Assembly (NCBI GenBank): GCA_025360965.1 | Contig: JANYBC010000056.1 | Span: forward strand, 1 to 33,260 | Origin: Anaeromyxobacter sp. | GTDB lineage: Bacteria; Myxococcota; Myxococcia; Myxococcales; Anaeromyxobacteraceae | DNA length: 33,260 nt | Reading direction: 5' to 3' | Shown: positions 1 to 7,581 of the stretch, one piece after another | Position numbering within the stretch: the stretch's first letter is position 1 | Layout of the letters: the number at the start of each line of letters is the position of its first letter | The notes under the pieces: model-generated | Told to the model about the DNA's origin: nothing | What the model saw: the letters and a program-made list of their open reading frames with translations, nothing else | The model's database searches: none | Translations under genes and position numbers: made by a program

Positions 1-1
1 C

Positions 2-76
2 TACAACCAGAAGAAGAAGCACAACCCTTCACTGAAGCCCGCGATTGCTGTTTCCGAATCGCGATCGGCCGTTTAG
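2..76 (+). CDS. C-terminal tail of an unidentified protein (partial at left edge)
   Basis: An open frame enters from the left edge and ends at TAG (74-76). It would give a 24-residue tail beginning YNQKKKHNPSLKP and ending SRSAV. The stretch is clearly less GC-rich than the rest of the window, and its lysine and asparagine codons look like real coding use rather than a GC-driven shadow frame. No domain can be recognised from so few residues. It could equally be the end of a non-coding transcript or a chance frame, so the call is weak. Confidence 0.3.
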   Translation, partial: YNQKKKHNPSLKPAIAVSESRSAV

Positions 77-249
77 TGACCGCCGAGGTGGGTGGATGGG
101 ACATTGTGCCGGACGGCCCGTTCGGGGGGCGTCGGGACGGCGTCCGGTTGGCGCCTGTACCGCGTCAGGTCGCCGCTAAGCCGGACGCGCCGCGGACGGG
201 TGGTAAACCGTGACCCGGGGGTGGGCCGGTTGCTAAGGTGGTGCCCACC
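77..249. other. Intergenic spacer upstream of the sigma factor, with a 7-base inverted repeat
   Basis: No gene is seen here. The arms CCGGACG (109-115) and CGTCCGG (141-147) form a 7-base inverted repeat with a 25-base loop, and CCGGACG recurs at 181-187. The hairpin could end transcription of the gene to the left, but it has no T-run. AAGGTGG (235-241) is a good ribosome binding site for the ATG at 250. No convincing -35/-10 pair was found, which would fit transcription by an alternative sigma factor but does not show it. Confidence 0.3.
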
Positions 250-873
250 ATGGCTCAGCAGTCCACGGCGGCGGGCAGTGCGGGGGCGGAAGCGCCGACC
301 CTCCCGGATCCATTGGAGATTCGGATCCGCGAATTACTCTCGGTCGGGGACACGAGGGGGGCGGCGACCGTGGCCATCAAGGGATATGGCCCCCACCTCC
401 TCCGCTTTCTCCGCGGCCTGCTCGGGACCGAGACCGAGGCCGAGGAAGCCTTCGCGCGGACCTCCGAGCGAATCTGGCGCGGCCTCCCTGAATTCCGGGG
501 CGAGGCGGTGACCCGGACCTGGTGCTTCAGCCTGGCTTGGAGCGCTGCGGCCGACCTGCGCAAGGAGGCCTGGAACCAGCGCGGGCGCCGGCTCGAGACC
601 GGCGAGGCGGCCGACCTGGCCGCCGCCGAAGGGACTGCCACCTGGCTGCGCCACGAGCGACTCCGGCTCTCCCTCGCCGCGCTCCGCGCCGCGCTGACGC
701 TGGAGGAGCAGGGGCTGCTGCAGCTGCGCATCGACCAGCGGCTCTCCTGGGGCGAGTGCGCCGAGGTGCTGGCGACCGAAGGCGCCGGGCCGTCGGCCGA
801 GTCGCTGATGAAGCGGTTCGAGCGGATCAAGTCGAAGCTCAGGGCGCTGGCCGAGGCCGGGGAGGCCGGGTGA
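250..873 (+). CDS. ECF-like RNA polymerase sigma factor
   Basis: Predicted 207-residue sigma-70 family protein of the small ECF type. Residues ~34-110 look like region 2 ([20 protein letters not shown], then a helical stretch ending ADLRKEAW). Residues ~135-202 look like region 4: a helix with [20 protein letters not shown], then [10 protein letters not shown] and a basic helix [13 protein letters not shown]. Region 3 is absent, as in ECF factors. ATG 250 is chosen over GTG 238/241 because AAGGTGG lies 8 bases upstream. The stop overlaps the GTG of the kinase gene (GTGA, 870-873), so the two are translationally coupled. Phosphorylation of an ECF factor by a genetically linked kinase is known from EcfP/PknT of Vibrio parahaemolyticus, and the same logic is plausible here (inference). 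No zinc-finger anti-sigma gene is adjacent. The region 2 sequence is divergent, so the exact ECF group is open. Confidence 0.72.
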   Translation: MAQQSTAAGSAGAEAPTLPDPLEIRIRELLSVGDTRGAATVAIKGYGPHLLRFLRGLLGTETEAEEAFARTSERIWRGLPEFRGEAVTRTWCFSLAWSAAADLRKEAWNQRGRRLETGEAADLAAAEGTATWLRHERLRLSLAALRAALTLEEQGLLQLRIDQRLSWGECAEVLATEGAGPSAESLMKRFERIKSKLRALAEAGEAG

Positions 874-2570
874 GCCGCGAGCCGGGACAGACCGGCCCGG
901 GGACCCTCACCTCGCTCATCGAGCAGGTGGTGAAGGGGGCCGCGCCGGCCTCGCGCGAGGGCTCGTGGACCGACGGGATGCGGTCGGGCACGGTGATCGG
1001 CCGCTACGAGCTCTTGCGCGAGGCGGGGCGCGGCGGCTTCGGCGTGGTCTGGGAGGCGCGCGACCGGGACCTCGGCCGGACGGTCGCCTTCAAGGCGCTC
1101 AGGGCCCGAGGCGAGGCGGGGCGGGAGAAGCGGCTGCTGGCCGAGGCCGAGGTGGCGGCGCGGCTCTCGCACCCAAACATCGTCACGGTGCTCGACGTGG
1201 GGCGCAGCGACCAGGGGGTCTACCTGATCCAGGAGTTCCTGGCCGGTCACTCGCTGGCGCACCGGCTGGAGGGCGGGGCGCTGCCGCTGCGCGAGGCCCT
1301 GCAGATCGGGGTGGCGCTGGCGCGCGGGCTGGCCCACGCCCACGCCCACGGCGTGGTCCACCGGGACTTGAAGCCGGAGAACGTGCAGCTCTGCGACGAC
1401 GGGCAGGTGAAGCTGCTCGACCTCGGCATGGCGGCGGCGCTGGGGCGGCGCAAGCTGGAGGGCGGGACGCCGGCCTTCATGGCGCCGGAGCAGGCCGACG
1501 GGGCCCCGGAAGACGAGCGGACCGACGTCTACGCGCTGGGCGCGCTGCTCTTCAAGATGCTGACCGGGGCGGCGCCGGTGGAGGTCGACCCGCTCGGCCG
1601 GCCGCGCTCCATCTCGCGCGGGCTGGAAGTGTCGGCGGCGCCGGCGCTGGGGGCGCTGGTGGAGGCGACGCTGGCGAGAGCGCCGACCGACCGGCCGCGC
1701 GACGCCGGCGAGGTGCTCGAGGCGCTGCTGGAGATCGAGGCGGCGCTGCCGCGAGGCGAGGTGAGCCGGGCCCGGGCGGCGCGGGTGCGGCGCGGGCCGC
1801 GGGTTCGCTGGGCCATGGCCGGAGGGGTGGCAGGCCTGCTGCTGGCGGCGGCGGTGGGCTTGCCGGCGCAGGTCTGGCTACGGGGGGCACCGAGGCCAGA
1901 GGGGGCGATGGTGCTGGCGGCGTCGGCGACGCAGGTGCCCTGCACCTGGAAGACCGTGACCCGGAGCGACTTCGACGCGCCGGTGCCGGGGCTGCGCTGG
2001 CGCAACGGCGAGGCCGGCAAGCAGGAGATGGTGACCTCCGAGGGGCGAGGCGCCTGGCTGCAGGCGTCGGACTGGAACCAGCTGTTCGTCCCCGCTGGGG
2101 CGAGGCAGCCCGACGTCTTCGCGGTCACTGCCAACTTCTTCGCCCCTCCGATGCAGGGCCAGGCAATCGCGGTCGGCTTTCACGTCTATGGCGACCCGGG
2201 CGGCACCATGGACCATCGGTCGAGCGACCTGCATCACGGCCGCGGCATTGCCCTCATCGAAGCCTCGAACGGCGCCGTCCGCTACGAGTGGGGGATCATC
2301 GGCGGTCGAAACACCACCCAGGTGGTGGCCAAGGGGACCTTGCCTGGCACCATCTCCGGCAAATGGCACACGCTGCGGATCGAGGGATCGCGCTCCCGGT
2401 GCTGGACCCGGGCGCTGCTCGACGGCGAACCGGTGGCCTTCGAGGTCGGAGCCTGTGACCTGGAAGGCGGAGAGATCGTCCTCTCCGGGGCCGGGCGCGA
2501 GGCCTACGTCCCGGCCAACGTGCTCTGGCGCGACTTCAGCCTCTTCGAAGGCGAGCCGAGCTGCCAGTAG
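870..2570 (+). CDS. Transmembrane Ser/Thr protein kinase with a Cys-containing ectodomain
   Basis: 566-residue PknB/Hanks-type kinase. A Gly-rich loop ([11 protein letters not shown], ~53-63), the ATP-binding lysine in VAFKAL (K75), the catalytic loop HRDLKPEN (164-171), the metal motif DLG (184-186, in place of DFG) and APE (205-207) are all present, so the kinase should be active. Residues ~313-337 form one membrane segment. Residues 358-566 should lie outside the membrane and are homologous to the C-terminal half of the next gene: they begin CTW, contain [17 protein letters not shown] and LLDG, and end PSC. Four cysteines (358, 510, 529, 565) match it, suggesting two disulfides. The fold may be a jelly-roll/concanavalin-like domain, but that is a guess. 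GTG 870 overlaps the sigma-factor stop. The likely role is to sense an envelope signal and phosphorylate the co-encoded sigma factor. Confidence 0.9.
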   Translation: MSREPGQTGPGTLTSLIEQVVKGAAPASREGSWTDGMRSGTVIGRYELLREAGRGGFGVVWEARDRDLGRTVAFKALRARGEAGREKRLLAEAEVAARLSHPNIVTVLDVGRSDQGVYLIQEFLAGHSLAHRLEGGALPLREALQIGVALARGLAHAHAHGVVHRDLKPENVQLCDDGQVKLLDLGMAAALGRRKLEGGTPAFMAPEQADGAPEDERTDVYALGALLFKMLTGAAPVEVDPLGRPRSISRGLEVSAAPALGALVEATLARAPTDRPRDAGEVLEALLEIEAALPRGEVSRARAARVRRGPRVRWAMAGGVAGLLLAAAVGLPAQVWLRGAPRPEGAMVLAASATQVPCTWKTVTRSDFDAPVPGLRWRNGEAGKQEMVTSEGRGAWLQASDWNQLFVPAGARQPDVFAVTANFFAPPMQGQAIAVGFHVYGDPGGTMDHRSSDLHHGRGIALIEASNGAVRYEWGIIGGRNTTQVVAKGTLPGTISGKWHTLRIEGSRSRCWTRALLDGEPVAFEVGACDLEGGEIVLSGAGREAYVPANVLWRDFSLFEGEPSCQ

Positions 2571-2696
2571 GTGGGCCAGGCCGTCGTTGGGTCACGGGAC
2601 ACCGCAGCGCGTCAGCTTCCCTGGTCGAGGTCGTCAAACCATGAAGGGGCGCATCTCGTGCCCTGCGCCGCCTTCGGGCGGTAGTCGGGAGAGCAC

Positions 2697-4124
2697 ATGC
2701 GTCATGGCTGCTGGGTGGCACTGGTCGTCGCGGTCTCCTGGTTGGCTTCCGGCTGCTCCGAGACCAAGCCCGACTGCCTCGGCGCCGCGGTGGTCTGCGG
2801 TGGCACCTGCGCCGAGCTCAAGTCGGACAACCTGAACTGCGGCGCCTGCGGCACGGCCTGCGAGGCCGGCAAGGTCTGCTCCAACGGCGCCTGCGCGGTG
2901 ACCTGCGCCGCCGGCCAGGTCAACTGTGGCCGGAGCTGCATCGACCCGGGGACCGACCGGGGCCACTGCGGCGCCTCGGCGGCCTGCAGCGGCGCGGCGG
3001 CGGGCGTGGCCTGTGGCTCCGGCGAGGTCTGCAGCGCGGGGGCCTGCGTGTCGAGCTGTCTCGCCGGCCAGGTGCTCTGCGGCGGCACGTGCGTCGATCC
3101 CATGGCGGACCGGTCCTTCTGCGGCGCCTCGAGCGACTGTGTCGGCGCCAATGACGGTGTCGTCTGTGCCTCTGGCCAGGTCTGCTCGGCCGGCGCCTGC
3201 GCGCTCTCCTGCCAGCCCGGGCTGGTGAACTGCGGCGGCAAGTGCGTCGATCCGAAGACCGATCCAAACTACTGCGGCGCCACCTCGGCCGCTTGCACCG
3301 GCGGGACGGCCTGCGGGCCGAGCGCCGGCTGCTACCAGGGGCGTTGCGAGCCGCTCTGCGCGGCCGGGCAGGTGATGTGCAACGGGAACTGCATCGATCC
3401 GCTCACCGACGCGAGCTTCTGCGGCGCCAGCGGGTACTGCACCGGGGTGAGCGCCGGCAGCGTCTGCCAGGCAGGGACCGCCTGCCAGGCCGGGGGCTGC
3501 GTCTGCACCTGGACGCAGGTGCTGACCGCTCCGCTCACCGCCGCACCGGCAGGCGCCATCGTTCGCGGGAGTGGCTCAGCGGCCGCGGTCTACGGCCGGA
3601 CAGCGTGGTACCAGCCCTCGGACTGGAACGTGCTGCTCATTCCGCACGGGCTCGCCGCCTCCGACGCCGTCTTCGCGGTCGAGGCGGACGTCTACATCCC
3701 GGCTGTAGCGACCAGCTACAGGTACGGCGGCATCGCTCCGTTCACGACCAGTGCCACCGCCTCGGGGGCGCTCGGGACGTGCCAGTTCATGGGCGGCATC
3801 GAGGGGGCCCTCTTTGCGAGGGCCGGCGCGGGCTCGACCGTCGAGTGGTGGAACACCTCGGTCTGTGCGTGGTCGCTCCTGTCGAGCCAGTCCCTGAGCC
3901 CCTCACCGGCTGGAGCGTGGCACCGGCTGCGGATCGAAGGCGTCCGCACGACCTGCCGGTATCGGCTGCTGCTCGACGGTCAACTGCTCAGCACCTCGAC
4001 GGCGAGCTGTGATCCGGGCGGCACGTACCTGAGCCTCTTCGGTGGTGCGTTGGGTCAGGCCGGGCAGGTCGCCTGGTCCAACCTGGCCGTCTACAAGGGG
4101 GGCGCGCCTTCCTGCGTCCCGTAG
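2697..4124 (+). CDS. Cys-rich repeat lipoprotein sharing the kinase ectodomain
   Basis: 475-residue predicted lipoprotein. The signal peptide ends in the lipobox LASGC, with C20 as the lipidated residue. Residues ~27-270 hold five ~45-residue Cys-rich repeats with the pattern CxxGQVxCGGxCVDPxTDxxxCGAS followed by GqVCsaGaC. Such repeats are common in myxobacterial surface proteins. Residues 270-475 (CTW to PSC) are homologous to the ectodomain of the adjacent kinase, including PSDWNVLLIP, WHRLRIEG and LLDGQ, with four shared cysteines (270, 420, 438, 473) plus an extra pair (C362, C390). GGGAGAG (2687-2693) is the ribosome binding site. The gene lies 126 bases after the kinase, probably in the same transcript. 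It may compete with, present a ligand to, or pair with the kinase ectodomain. The ligand is unknown. Confidence 0.85.
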   Translation: MRHGCWVALVVAVSWLASGCSETKPDCLGAAVVCGGTCAELKSDNLNCGACGTACEAGKVCSNGACAVTCAAGQVNCGRSCIDPGTDRGHCGASAACSGAAAGVACGSGEVCSAGACVSSCLAGQVLCGGTCVDPMADRSFCGASSDCVGANDGVVCASGQVCSAGACALSCQPGLVNCGGKCVDPKTDPNYCGATSAACTGGTACGPSAGCYQGRCEPLCAAGQVMCNGNCIDPLTDASFCGASGYCTGVSAGSVCQAGTACQAGGCVCTWTQVLTAPLTAAPAGAIVRGSGSAAAVYGRTAWYQPSDWNVLLIPHGLAASDAVFAVEADVYIPAVATSYRYGGIAPFTTSATASGALGTCQFMGGIEGALFARAGAGSTVEWWNTSVCAWSLLSSQSLSPSPAGAWHRLRIEGVRTTCRYRLLLDGQLLSTSTASCDPGGTYLSLFGGALGQAGQVAWSNLAVYKGGAPSCVP

Positions 4125-4144
4125 GCCGGGGAGACCCGACCCGG

Positions 4145-4183
4145 ACCGACAGTTACTTTGGGCACAAAGCGACTCTGAATCCG
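4145..4183 (+). repeat. Dispersed hairpin repeat, copy A (39 bases)
   Basis: Imperfect direct copy of the element at 4809-4849. Both start ACCGACAGT, carry an ACTTTGG...AAAG core and end GACTCTGAnTCCG. Here the hairpin arms are 4151-4160 and 4165-4174 around a GGCA loop, with one wobble and one mismatch. It starts 20 bases after the lipoprotein stop and may act as that operon's terminator, or as one boundary of the small cassette that follows. Confidence 0.6.
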
Positions 4184-4206
4184 CCTCGGAGCCGTCTCCC
4201 CCAAAA

Positions 4207-4230
4207 GCGATTCCCGACGTCGGGAATCGC
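4207..4230. repeat. 24-base perfect palindrome
   Basis: The arm GCGATTCCCGAC is followed directly by its exact reverse complement, with no spacer. A palindrome with no loop is a better dimer-binding site than a terminator, and no T-run follows on either strand. It lies 143 bases upstream of the truncated nucleotidyltransferase-type gene, so it could be an operator for that two-gene unit or a target for a site-specific enzyme. Confidence 0.6.
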
Positions 4231-4360
4231 GAAAGAGGGGCCACCCGGGTAGGGGTGGGACCTGATCGCCATGGGGGCCGTGCCGGTCCGGACGCGAGGC
4301 TCCGCGGCGATCCCAGCCGCAGGAGACCGCCCTGCGCTGTACGCGGCGCCAAGGGGTCGC

Positions 4361-4366
4361 TAGGCT
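4361..4366 (+). promoter_or_regulatory. Candidate -10 element for a leaderless transcript
   Basis: TAGGCT matches TANNNT and is followed by exactly six bases (GGGAAG) before the ATG at 4373. Transcription would then start at or next to the start codon. GGGAAG touches the ATG and is too close to serve as a normal ribosome binding site. No good -35 hexamer is visible. Confidence 0.35.
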
Positions 4367-4372
4367 GGGAAG

Positions 4373-4654
4373 ATGAAGGCCGCGGTCCAGTTCGTGCCGA
4401 CCTTCTCTTCGCTCACCCGGGAGGCGATGGAACTGGCCGAGACCGCCGACTTCGACGGCGTGCCCCTCCGCGTGGTGGGGGCTGCTCACCTCGCCGTCAT
4501 CGCGCTGAGCGTGGGCCGGGCCAAGGACTTCGCCCGCGTCCTGGCGCTGCTCGAGTCGGGGAGCGTCACCCGCCCGGAGATCCGGCAGCTCGCCGCTCAG
4601 CACGGCCTCGTCGCGGCCTGGGAGCGGTTCGAGGGGAGGTTTCCCCGTGAGTGA
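4373..4654 (+). CDS. Truncated nucleotidyltransferase-like protein (C-terminal part only)
   Basis: 93 residues resembling the C-terminal segment of AbiEii/DUF6036-type nucleotidyltransferases: VQFVP and LTREAMELA, then DFDGVPLRVVGAAHL, a GRAKDFARVLALLE segment and a final helix. The N-terminal catalytic half, with its Gly-Ser and Asp metal motifs, is missing. A TAG stands in frame 12 bases before the ATG, and no catalytic remnant was found in the 248 bases upstream. It is therefore either a decayed toxin-type gene or a stand-alone regulatory piece. The end overlaps the next gene by 8 bases, so the pair is coupled. The family assignment is from memory of sequence patterns and is moderate. Confidence 0.55.
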   Translation: MKAAVQFVPTFSSLTREAMELAETADFDGVPLRVVGAAHLAVIALSVGRAKDFARVLALLESGSVTRPEIRQLAAQHGLVAAWERFEGRFPRE

Positions 4655-4838
4655 CCTCAAGCAATTGCTGGAGCGTCAGGCCAACTGGCAGCGGACGCGG
4701 CAGGCGCTGACCTGGCCCGAGAAGGTCCGCATGGCGGAGCAGGTGCGCGAATCGATCCTGCAGCTCCGCCGCTCCGGCAAAGTCGAGGCGCCGCCCGACC
4801 CGAACCGAACCGACAGTCACTTTGGACGCCCAAAGTGA
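4647..4838 (+). CDS. Small helical protein paired with the nucleotidyltransferase-like gene
   Basis: 63 residues beginning MSDLKQLLERQANWQRTRQA, then WPEKVRMAEQVRESILQLRRS, probably two or three amphipathic helices. It starts with GTG inside the end of the previous gene, with GAGGGGAGG about 6 bases upstream as the ribosome binding site. Small proteins of this type are often found next to nucleotidyltransferase-like genes, where a toxin-antitoxin role is suspected but not proved here. The last ten residues (RTDSHFGRPK) are encoded by repeat copy B, so the natural C-terminus may have been replaced when the repeat arrived. Confidence 0.6.
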   Translation: MSDLKQLLERQANWQRTRQALTWPEKVRMAEQVRESILQLRRSGKVEAPPDPNRTDSHFGRPK

Positions 4839-4849
4839 CTCTGAGTCCG
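4809..4849 (+). repeat. Dispersed hairpin repeat, copy B, overlapping a stop codon
   Basis: Imperfect direct copy of 4145-4183. It holds a strong hairpin: 11-base perfect arms AGTCACTTTGG (4815-4825) and CCAAAGTGACT (4830-4840) around the loop ACGC. The TGA stop of the 63-residue gene (4836-4838) lies in the descending arm. It could serve as a terminator without a T-run or as a REP-like repeat. Confidence 0.65.
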
Positions 4850-4895
4850 GGTCGCTGATCGGTCCGGGTCGCTGATCGGTCCGGGTCGCTGATCG
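4845..4895 (+). repeat. Three perfect tandem copies of a 17-base unit
   Basis: GTCCGGGTCGCTGATCG occurs three times head to tail (4845-4861, 4862-4878, 4879-4895), directly after repeat copy B. The 13-base string TCGGTCCGGGTCG that spans two units is the exact reverse complement of 4137-4149, just before repeat copy A, so the cassette has both direct and inverted sequence at its ends. There are no spacers, so this is not a CRISPR array. Confidence 0.85.
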
Positions 4896-4950
4896 CGCCC
4901 AACCTGCTGAAAGGTTGTAGGAAGTATCCTCACCCCCCCCGGAGACCACC

Positions 4951-5520
4951 ATGCCGCCCTTCCTCGTCCTGACGCCGTCGCTGCGCCGCCTCTCCGATGG
5001 CTCGTTCTTCCGGACCGCCTTCCCCGTCTTCCTGCGTGGCTGCGCGGCGCTGGGCGTGGTGGCGGCGCTCTACGGCTCCTACCTGCTCTGGAAAGGGCCG
5101 AGCGGTGGGGAGGGGTTCAACTTCTTCCTGGCGCTGCTGCTGGCGCAGCTGCTGATCCTGGCGCTGGGGCTCACGGCCCTGAACGTCTTCTGGGTGAGGG
5201 CGGCCGACTGCGATGAGCTCCCCGAGGCCGGGGCGAGCGTGACGCCGGCGGTGGCGGTGGCGCTGCGGGCCTTCGGCGAGGTGGCGGCCGCGGCCCAGGT
5301 GCTGGGCGGCCTGGCCATCGCGGTCCTGGGCTGGCTCGGCCAGCCCTACGTGGCCGCGCGGATCTTCGGACCGATCTGGATGGCCCCTGGCAGCAGCGGC
5401 GTGGTGGCCATCCTCTCCGGGTGCGTCTACGGCTTCGTGCTCCTGGCCGGCAGCTACTTCGTGGCCGAGCAGGCCACGGCCCGCTACCAGACCCTGACCC
5501 GCTCGCCGGGAGCCAGGTAG
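4951..5520 (+). CDS. Hypothetical four-helix inner-membrane protein
   Basis: 189 residues with four likely membrane segments at ~26-47, 57-82, 102-130 and 148-172 and short polar links. GGAG (4941-4944) lies 6 bases before the ATG. TATCCT (4925-4930) could be a -10 element, giving a leader of about 14 bases. No family is recognised. The 3' end overlaps the convergent peptidase gene by 37 bases (5484-5520), so the two transcripts would pair at their ends. The protein is probably real because codon bias is strong and hydrophobicity is regular. Its function is unknown. Confidence 0.7.
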   Translation: MPPFLVLTPSLRRLSDGSFFRTAFPVFLRGCAALGVVAALYGSYLLWKGPSGGEGFNFFLALLLAQLLILALGLTALNVFWVRAADCDELPEAGASVTPAVAVALRAFGEVAAAAQVLGGLAIAVLGWLGQPYVAARIFGPIWMAPGSSGVVAILSGCVYGFVLLAGSYFVAEQATARYQTLTRSPGAR

Positions 5521-7571
5521 AGCGCCTGCCCCGGCGCGGCACCGAAGGCCGCGTACCAGTCGTCCAGGTTGCGCACCGTCAGCGCCCGATACTGGTCGGG
5601 GGCGTGGCCGTTGGTCTGGATCGACTCGCGGAGCGCCTGGTCCCGCTCCTTGATGCGCCAGGTCTGGGCGAAGGAGAGGAAGAACTGCTGCTCCCCGGTG
5701 AAGCCGTCCATCACCGGCGCCGGCTTGCCGCCGAGCGAGGCCCTCCAGCCGTCCCAGGCCACCGCCAGGCCGGCCAGGTCGGCGATGTTCTCGCTCAGGG
5801 TCAGCTTGCCGTTGACCGCCAGGTCCGGGAAGGGGCGGTAGGCGTCGAACTGCGCCACCAGCTTCGCCCCGGCAGCCTCGAAGTGCGCCAGGTCCTCCGG
5901 CGTCCACCAGTTGGAGAGCCTGCCCGACGCGTCGAACAGAGCGCCCTGATCGTCGAAGCTGTGGCTGATCTCGTGGCCGATGACGGCGCCGATGGAGGCG
6001 AACTTGACGGCCGGACTGGCGGCGCGGTCGTAGAAGGGCGGCTCGAGGAAGCCGGCCGGGAAGTTGAGGGCGTTGCGCACCGGCAGGTTCACGGCGTTGA
6101 CGGTCTGCGGGAGCATGACCCACTCGTCGCGGTCCGGCGGGAGCGCCAGCTTGGCGAGCGCACGGCGGTACTCGTGGAGCTCGGAGCGCTGCAGGTTGCC
6201 CAGGGCGTCGCCGCGCACCACCACCAGCCCGGCGTAGCTGCTCCAGCGGTCCGGGTAGGCCACGCCGACCTTCAAGGTCGCCAGCTTGGCCTTGGCCTGG
6301 AGCCTGGTGGCCGGCGCCATCCAGTCGAGCCGGTCAACGCGGCGGCCGAAGGCGGCCACCAGCTGCGCCACCATCTCCTGTAGCTCGCGGCGCGCCTCGG
6401 GCGGGAAGTGGCGGGCCACGTAGCGCTTCCCCACCGCGTCACCGAGGGCCTCGTCGGTGAAGTTCGCGGCCCGCTTCCATCGCTCCAGCAGCTGCGGGGT
6501 TCCTTTCAGCGTGGTGCCGTAGAAGCGAAAGCGCTCGGCGACGAAGGTTCGGGGCAGGACCGGGGCGGCGTGCACCACGGCACGGACGGCCAGGTACTCC
6601 TTCCAGGTCTCGAGCGGCTCGCTCTTCACCAGCGCAGCCAGGCCGGTCACGGCGCTCGGGTGCCAGACGATGAAGGCCGGCTGCCGCTCCAGCCCGGCGG
6701 CGCCGAGGAAGGCGTCCCAGTCCATGCCCGGGGCCTTGCGGCCGAAGTCGGCGCGGGACCACGGGTTGTTCCCCTTGGCCACGTCCGCCGAGTCGGTCCG
6801 GCTGGCGTGGGCGCGGGCCAGCCTGGTCTCCAGCGCCAGCACCCGCCCGGCCCTGGCTTCGGCGTCGGCGAACCCGCCCAGCTTGAACATGGTTCCGAGG
6901 TGGGTGCGGTAGGCGGCGCGCAGCTCGACGAAGCGCGGCGTCTCCTCGAGGTAGTAGCTGCAGTCGGGCAGGCCCAGGCCGCCCTGCAGCAGGTAGGCGG
7001 TGTTGCGGGTCGGGGCGTCGAGGTCCTGCTCCACCCAGAGGCCGAGCACGTGGTCGGTGTAGAAGTTGGTGGCGTTGAAGGCGTCGACGTCGGCGCGGAT
7101 CGAGCCACCCAGCTCGGCGGCCAGCGCCCGCTTGTCGGCGAGGGCGGCGAGGCGGGCCAGCGTCGGTTGGAGCGGCGCGAGGCCGCGGGCCTCGATGCCG
7201 TCCTCGTCCATGATGCTGGCGTAGTAGTCGCCGACCTGCTGCGTCTCGCTGCCGGGGGCGCCCCCGGCGCGCGCCGCCTCCTCGTCGATGGCCCGGGTCC
7301 GGGCGGTCACGGTGTCGACGACGGCGAGGAAGGGGCCGGTGAAGGAGCGCTCGGGCGGGATGACCGCCGACTTCAGCCAGGTGCCGTTGGCGTAGCCGTA
7401 GAAGTCGCCGCCGGGGAGGGCGGCGCGATCGATGCCGGCCAGGTCGAGGCCGCTCGAGGGCGCCTTCGCGGCGACCGGTGCGGCCGGCGTGCCGGCGGCG
7501 GGGCGGCTGGTGGTGCAGCCGGCGAGCGCGGCGAAGGCGGCGAGGAGCAGCGCGGTCACGGAGCGGGTCAT
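5484..7571 (-). CDS. M13-family zinc metallopeptidase (neprilysin-like), lipoprotein
   Basis: 695 residues, the usual full length for bacterial M13 enzymes (PepO-like). The N-terminus MTRSVTALLLAAFAALAGC is a lipoprotein signal with C19 as the lipidated residue, so the enzyme should be anchored facing the periplasm or the outside. Zinc site: HEISH (H533, E534, H537), then E594 in ENIAD, with D598 as the supporting residue. A family-typical NLPVRNALNFPAGFLEPPF stretch lies before it, and the protein ends GERVRVW, similar to the conserved C-terminal tryptophan of the family. It should cleave short peptides. It follows the small gene at 7582-7974 after 10 bases, so the two are probably co-transcribed. 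Confidence 0.93.
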   Translation of the reverse strand: MTRSVTALLLAAFAALAGCTTSRPAAGTPAAPVAAKAPSSGLDLAGIDRAALPGGDFYGYANGTWLKSAVIPPERSFTGPFLAVVDTVTARTRAIDEEAARAGGAPGSETQQVGDYYASIMDEDGIEARGLAPLQPTLARLAALADKRALAAELGGSIRADVDAFNATNFYTDHVLGLWVEQDLDAPTRNTAYLLQGGLGLPDCSYYLEETPRFVELRAAYRTHLGTMFKLGGFADAEARAGRVLALETRLARAHASRTDSADVAKGNNPWSRADFGRKAPGMDWDAFLGAAGLERQPAFIVWHPSAVTGLAALVKSEPLETWKEYLAVRAVVHAAPVLPRTFVAERFRFYGTTLKGTPQLLERWKRAANFTDEALGDAVGKRYVARHFPPEARRELQEMVAQLVAAFGRRVDRLDWMAPATRLQAKAKLATLKVGVAYPDRWSSYAGLVVVRGDALGNLQRSELHEYRRALAKLALPPDRDEWVMLPQTVNAVNLPVRNALNFPAGFLEPPFYDRAASPAVKFASIGAVIGHEISHSFDDQGALFDASGRLSNWWTPEDLAHFEAAGAKLVAQFDAYRPFPDLAVNGKLTLSENIADLAGLAVAWDGWRASLGGKPAPVMDGFTGEQQFFLSFAQTWRIKERDQALRESIQTNGHAPDQYRALTVRNLDDWYAAFGAAPGQALYLAPGERVRVW

Positions 7572-7581
7572 GGTCGGTCCC

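Noticed and set aside
4207-4230. Palindrome considered as a rho-independent terminator
   Set aside because: There is no loop between the arms and no T-run on either side.
4845-4895. Tandem repeat considered as a CRISPR array
   Set aside because: The units abut with no spacers, and no cas gene is present.
4839-4950. Search for a tRNA or small RNA gene between the tandem repeat and the membrane-protein gene
   Set aside because: Only a 5-base inverted repeat (AACCT/AGGTT, 4901-4916) was found. No cloverleaf or known RNA motif was seen.
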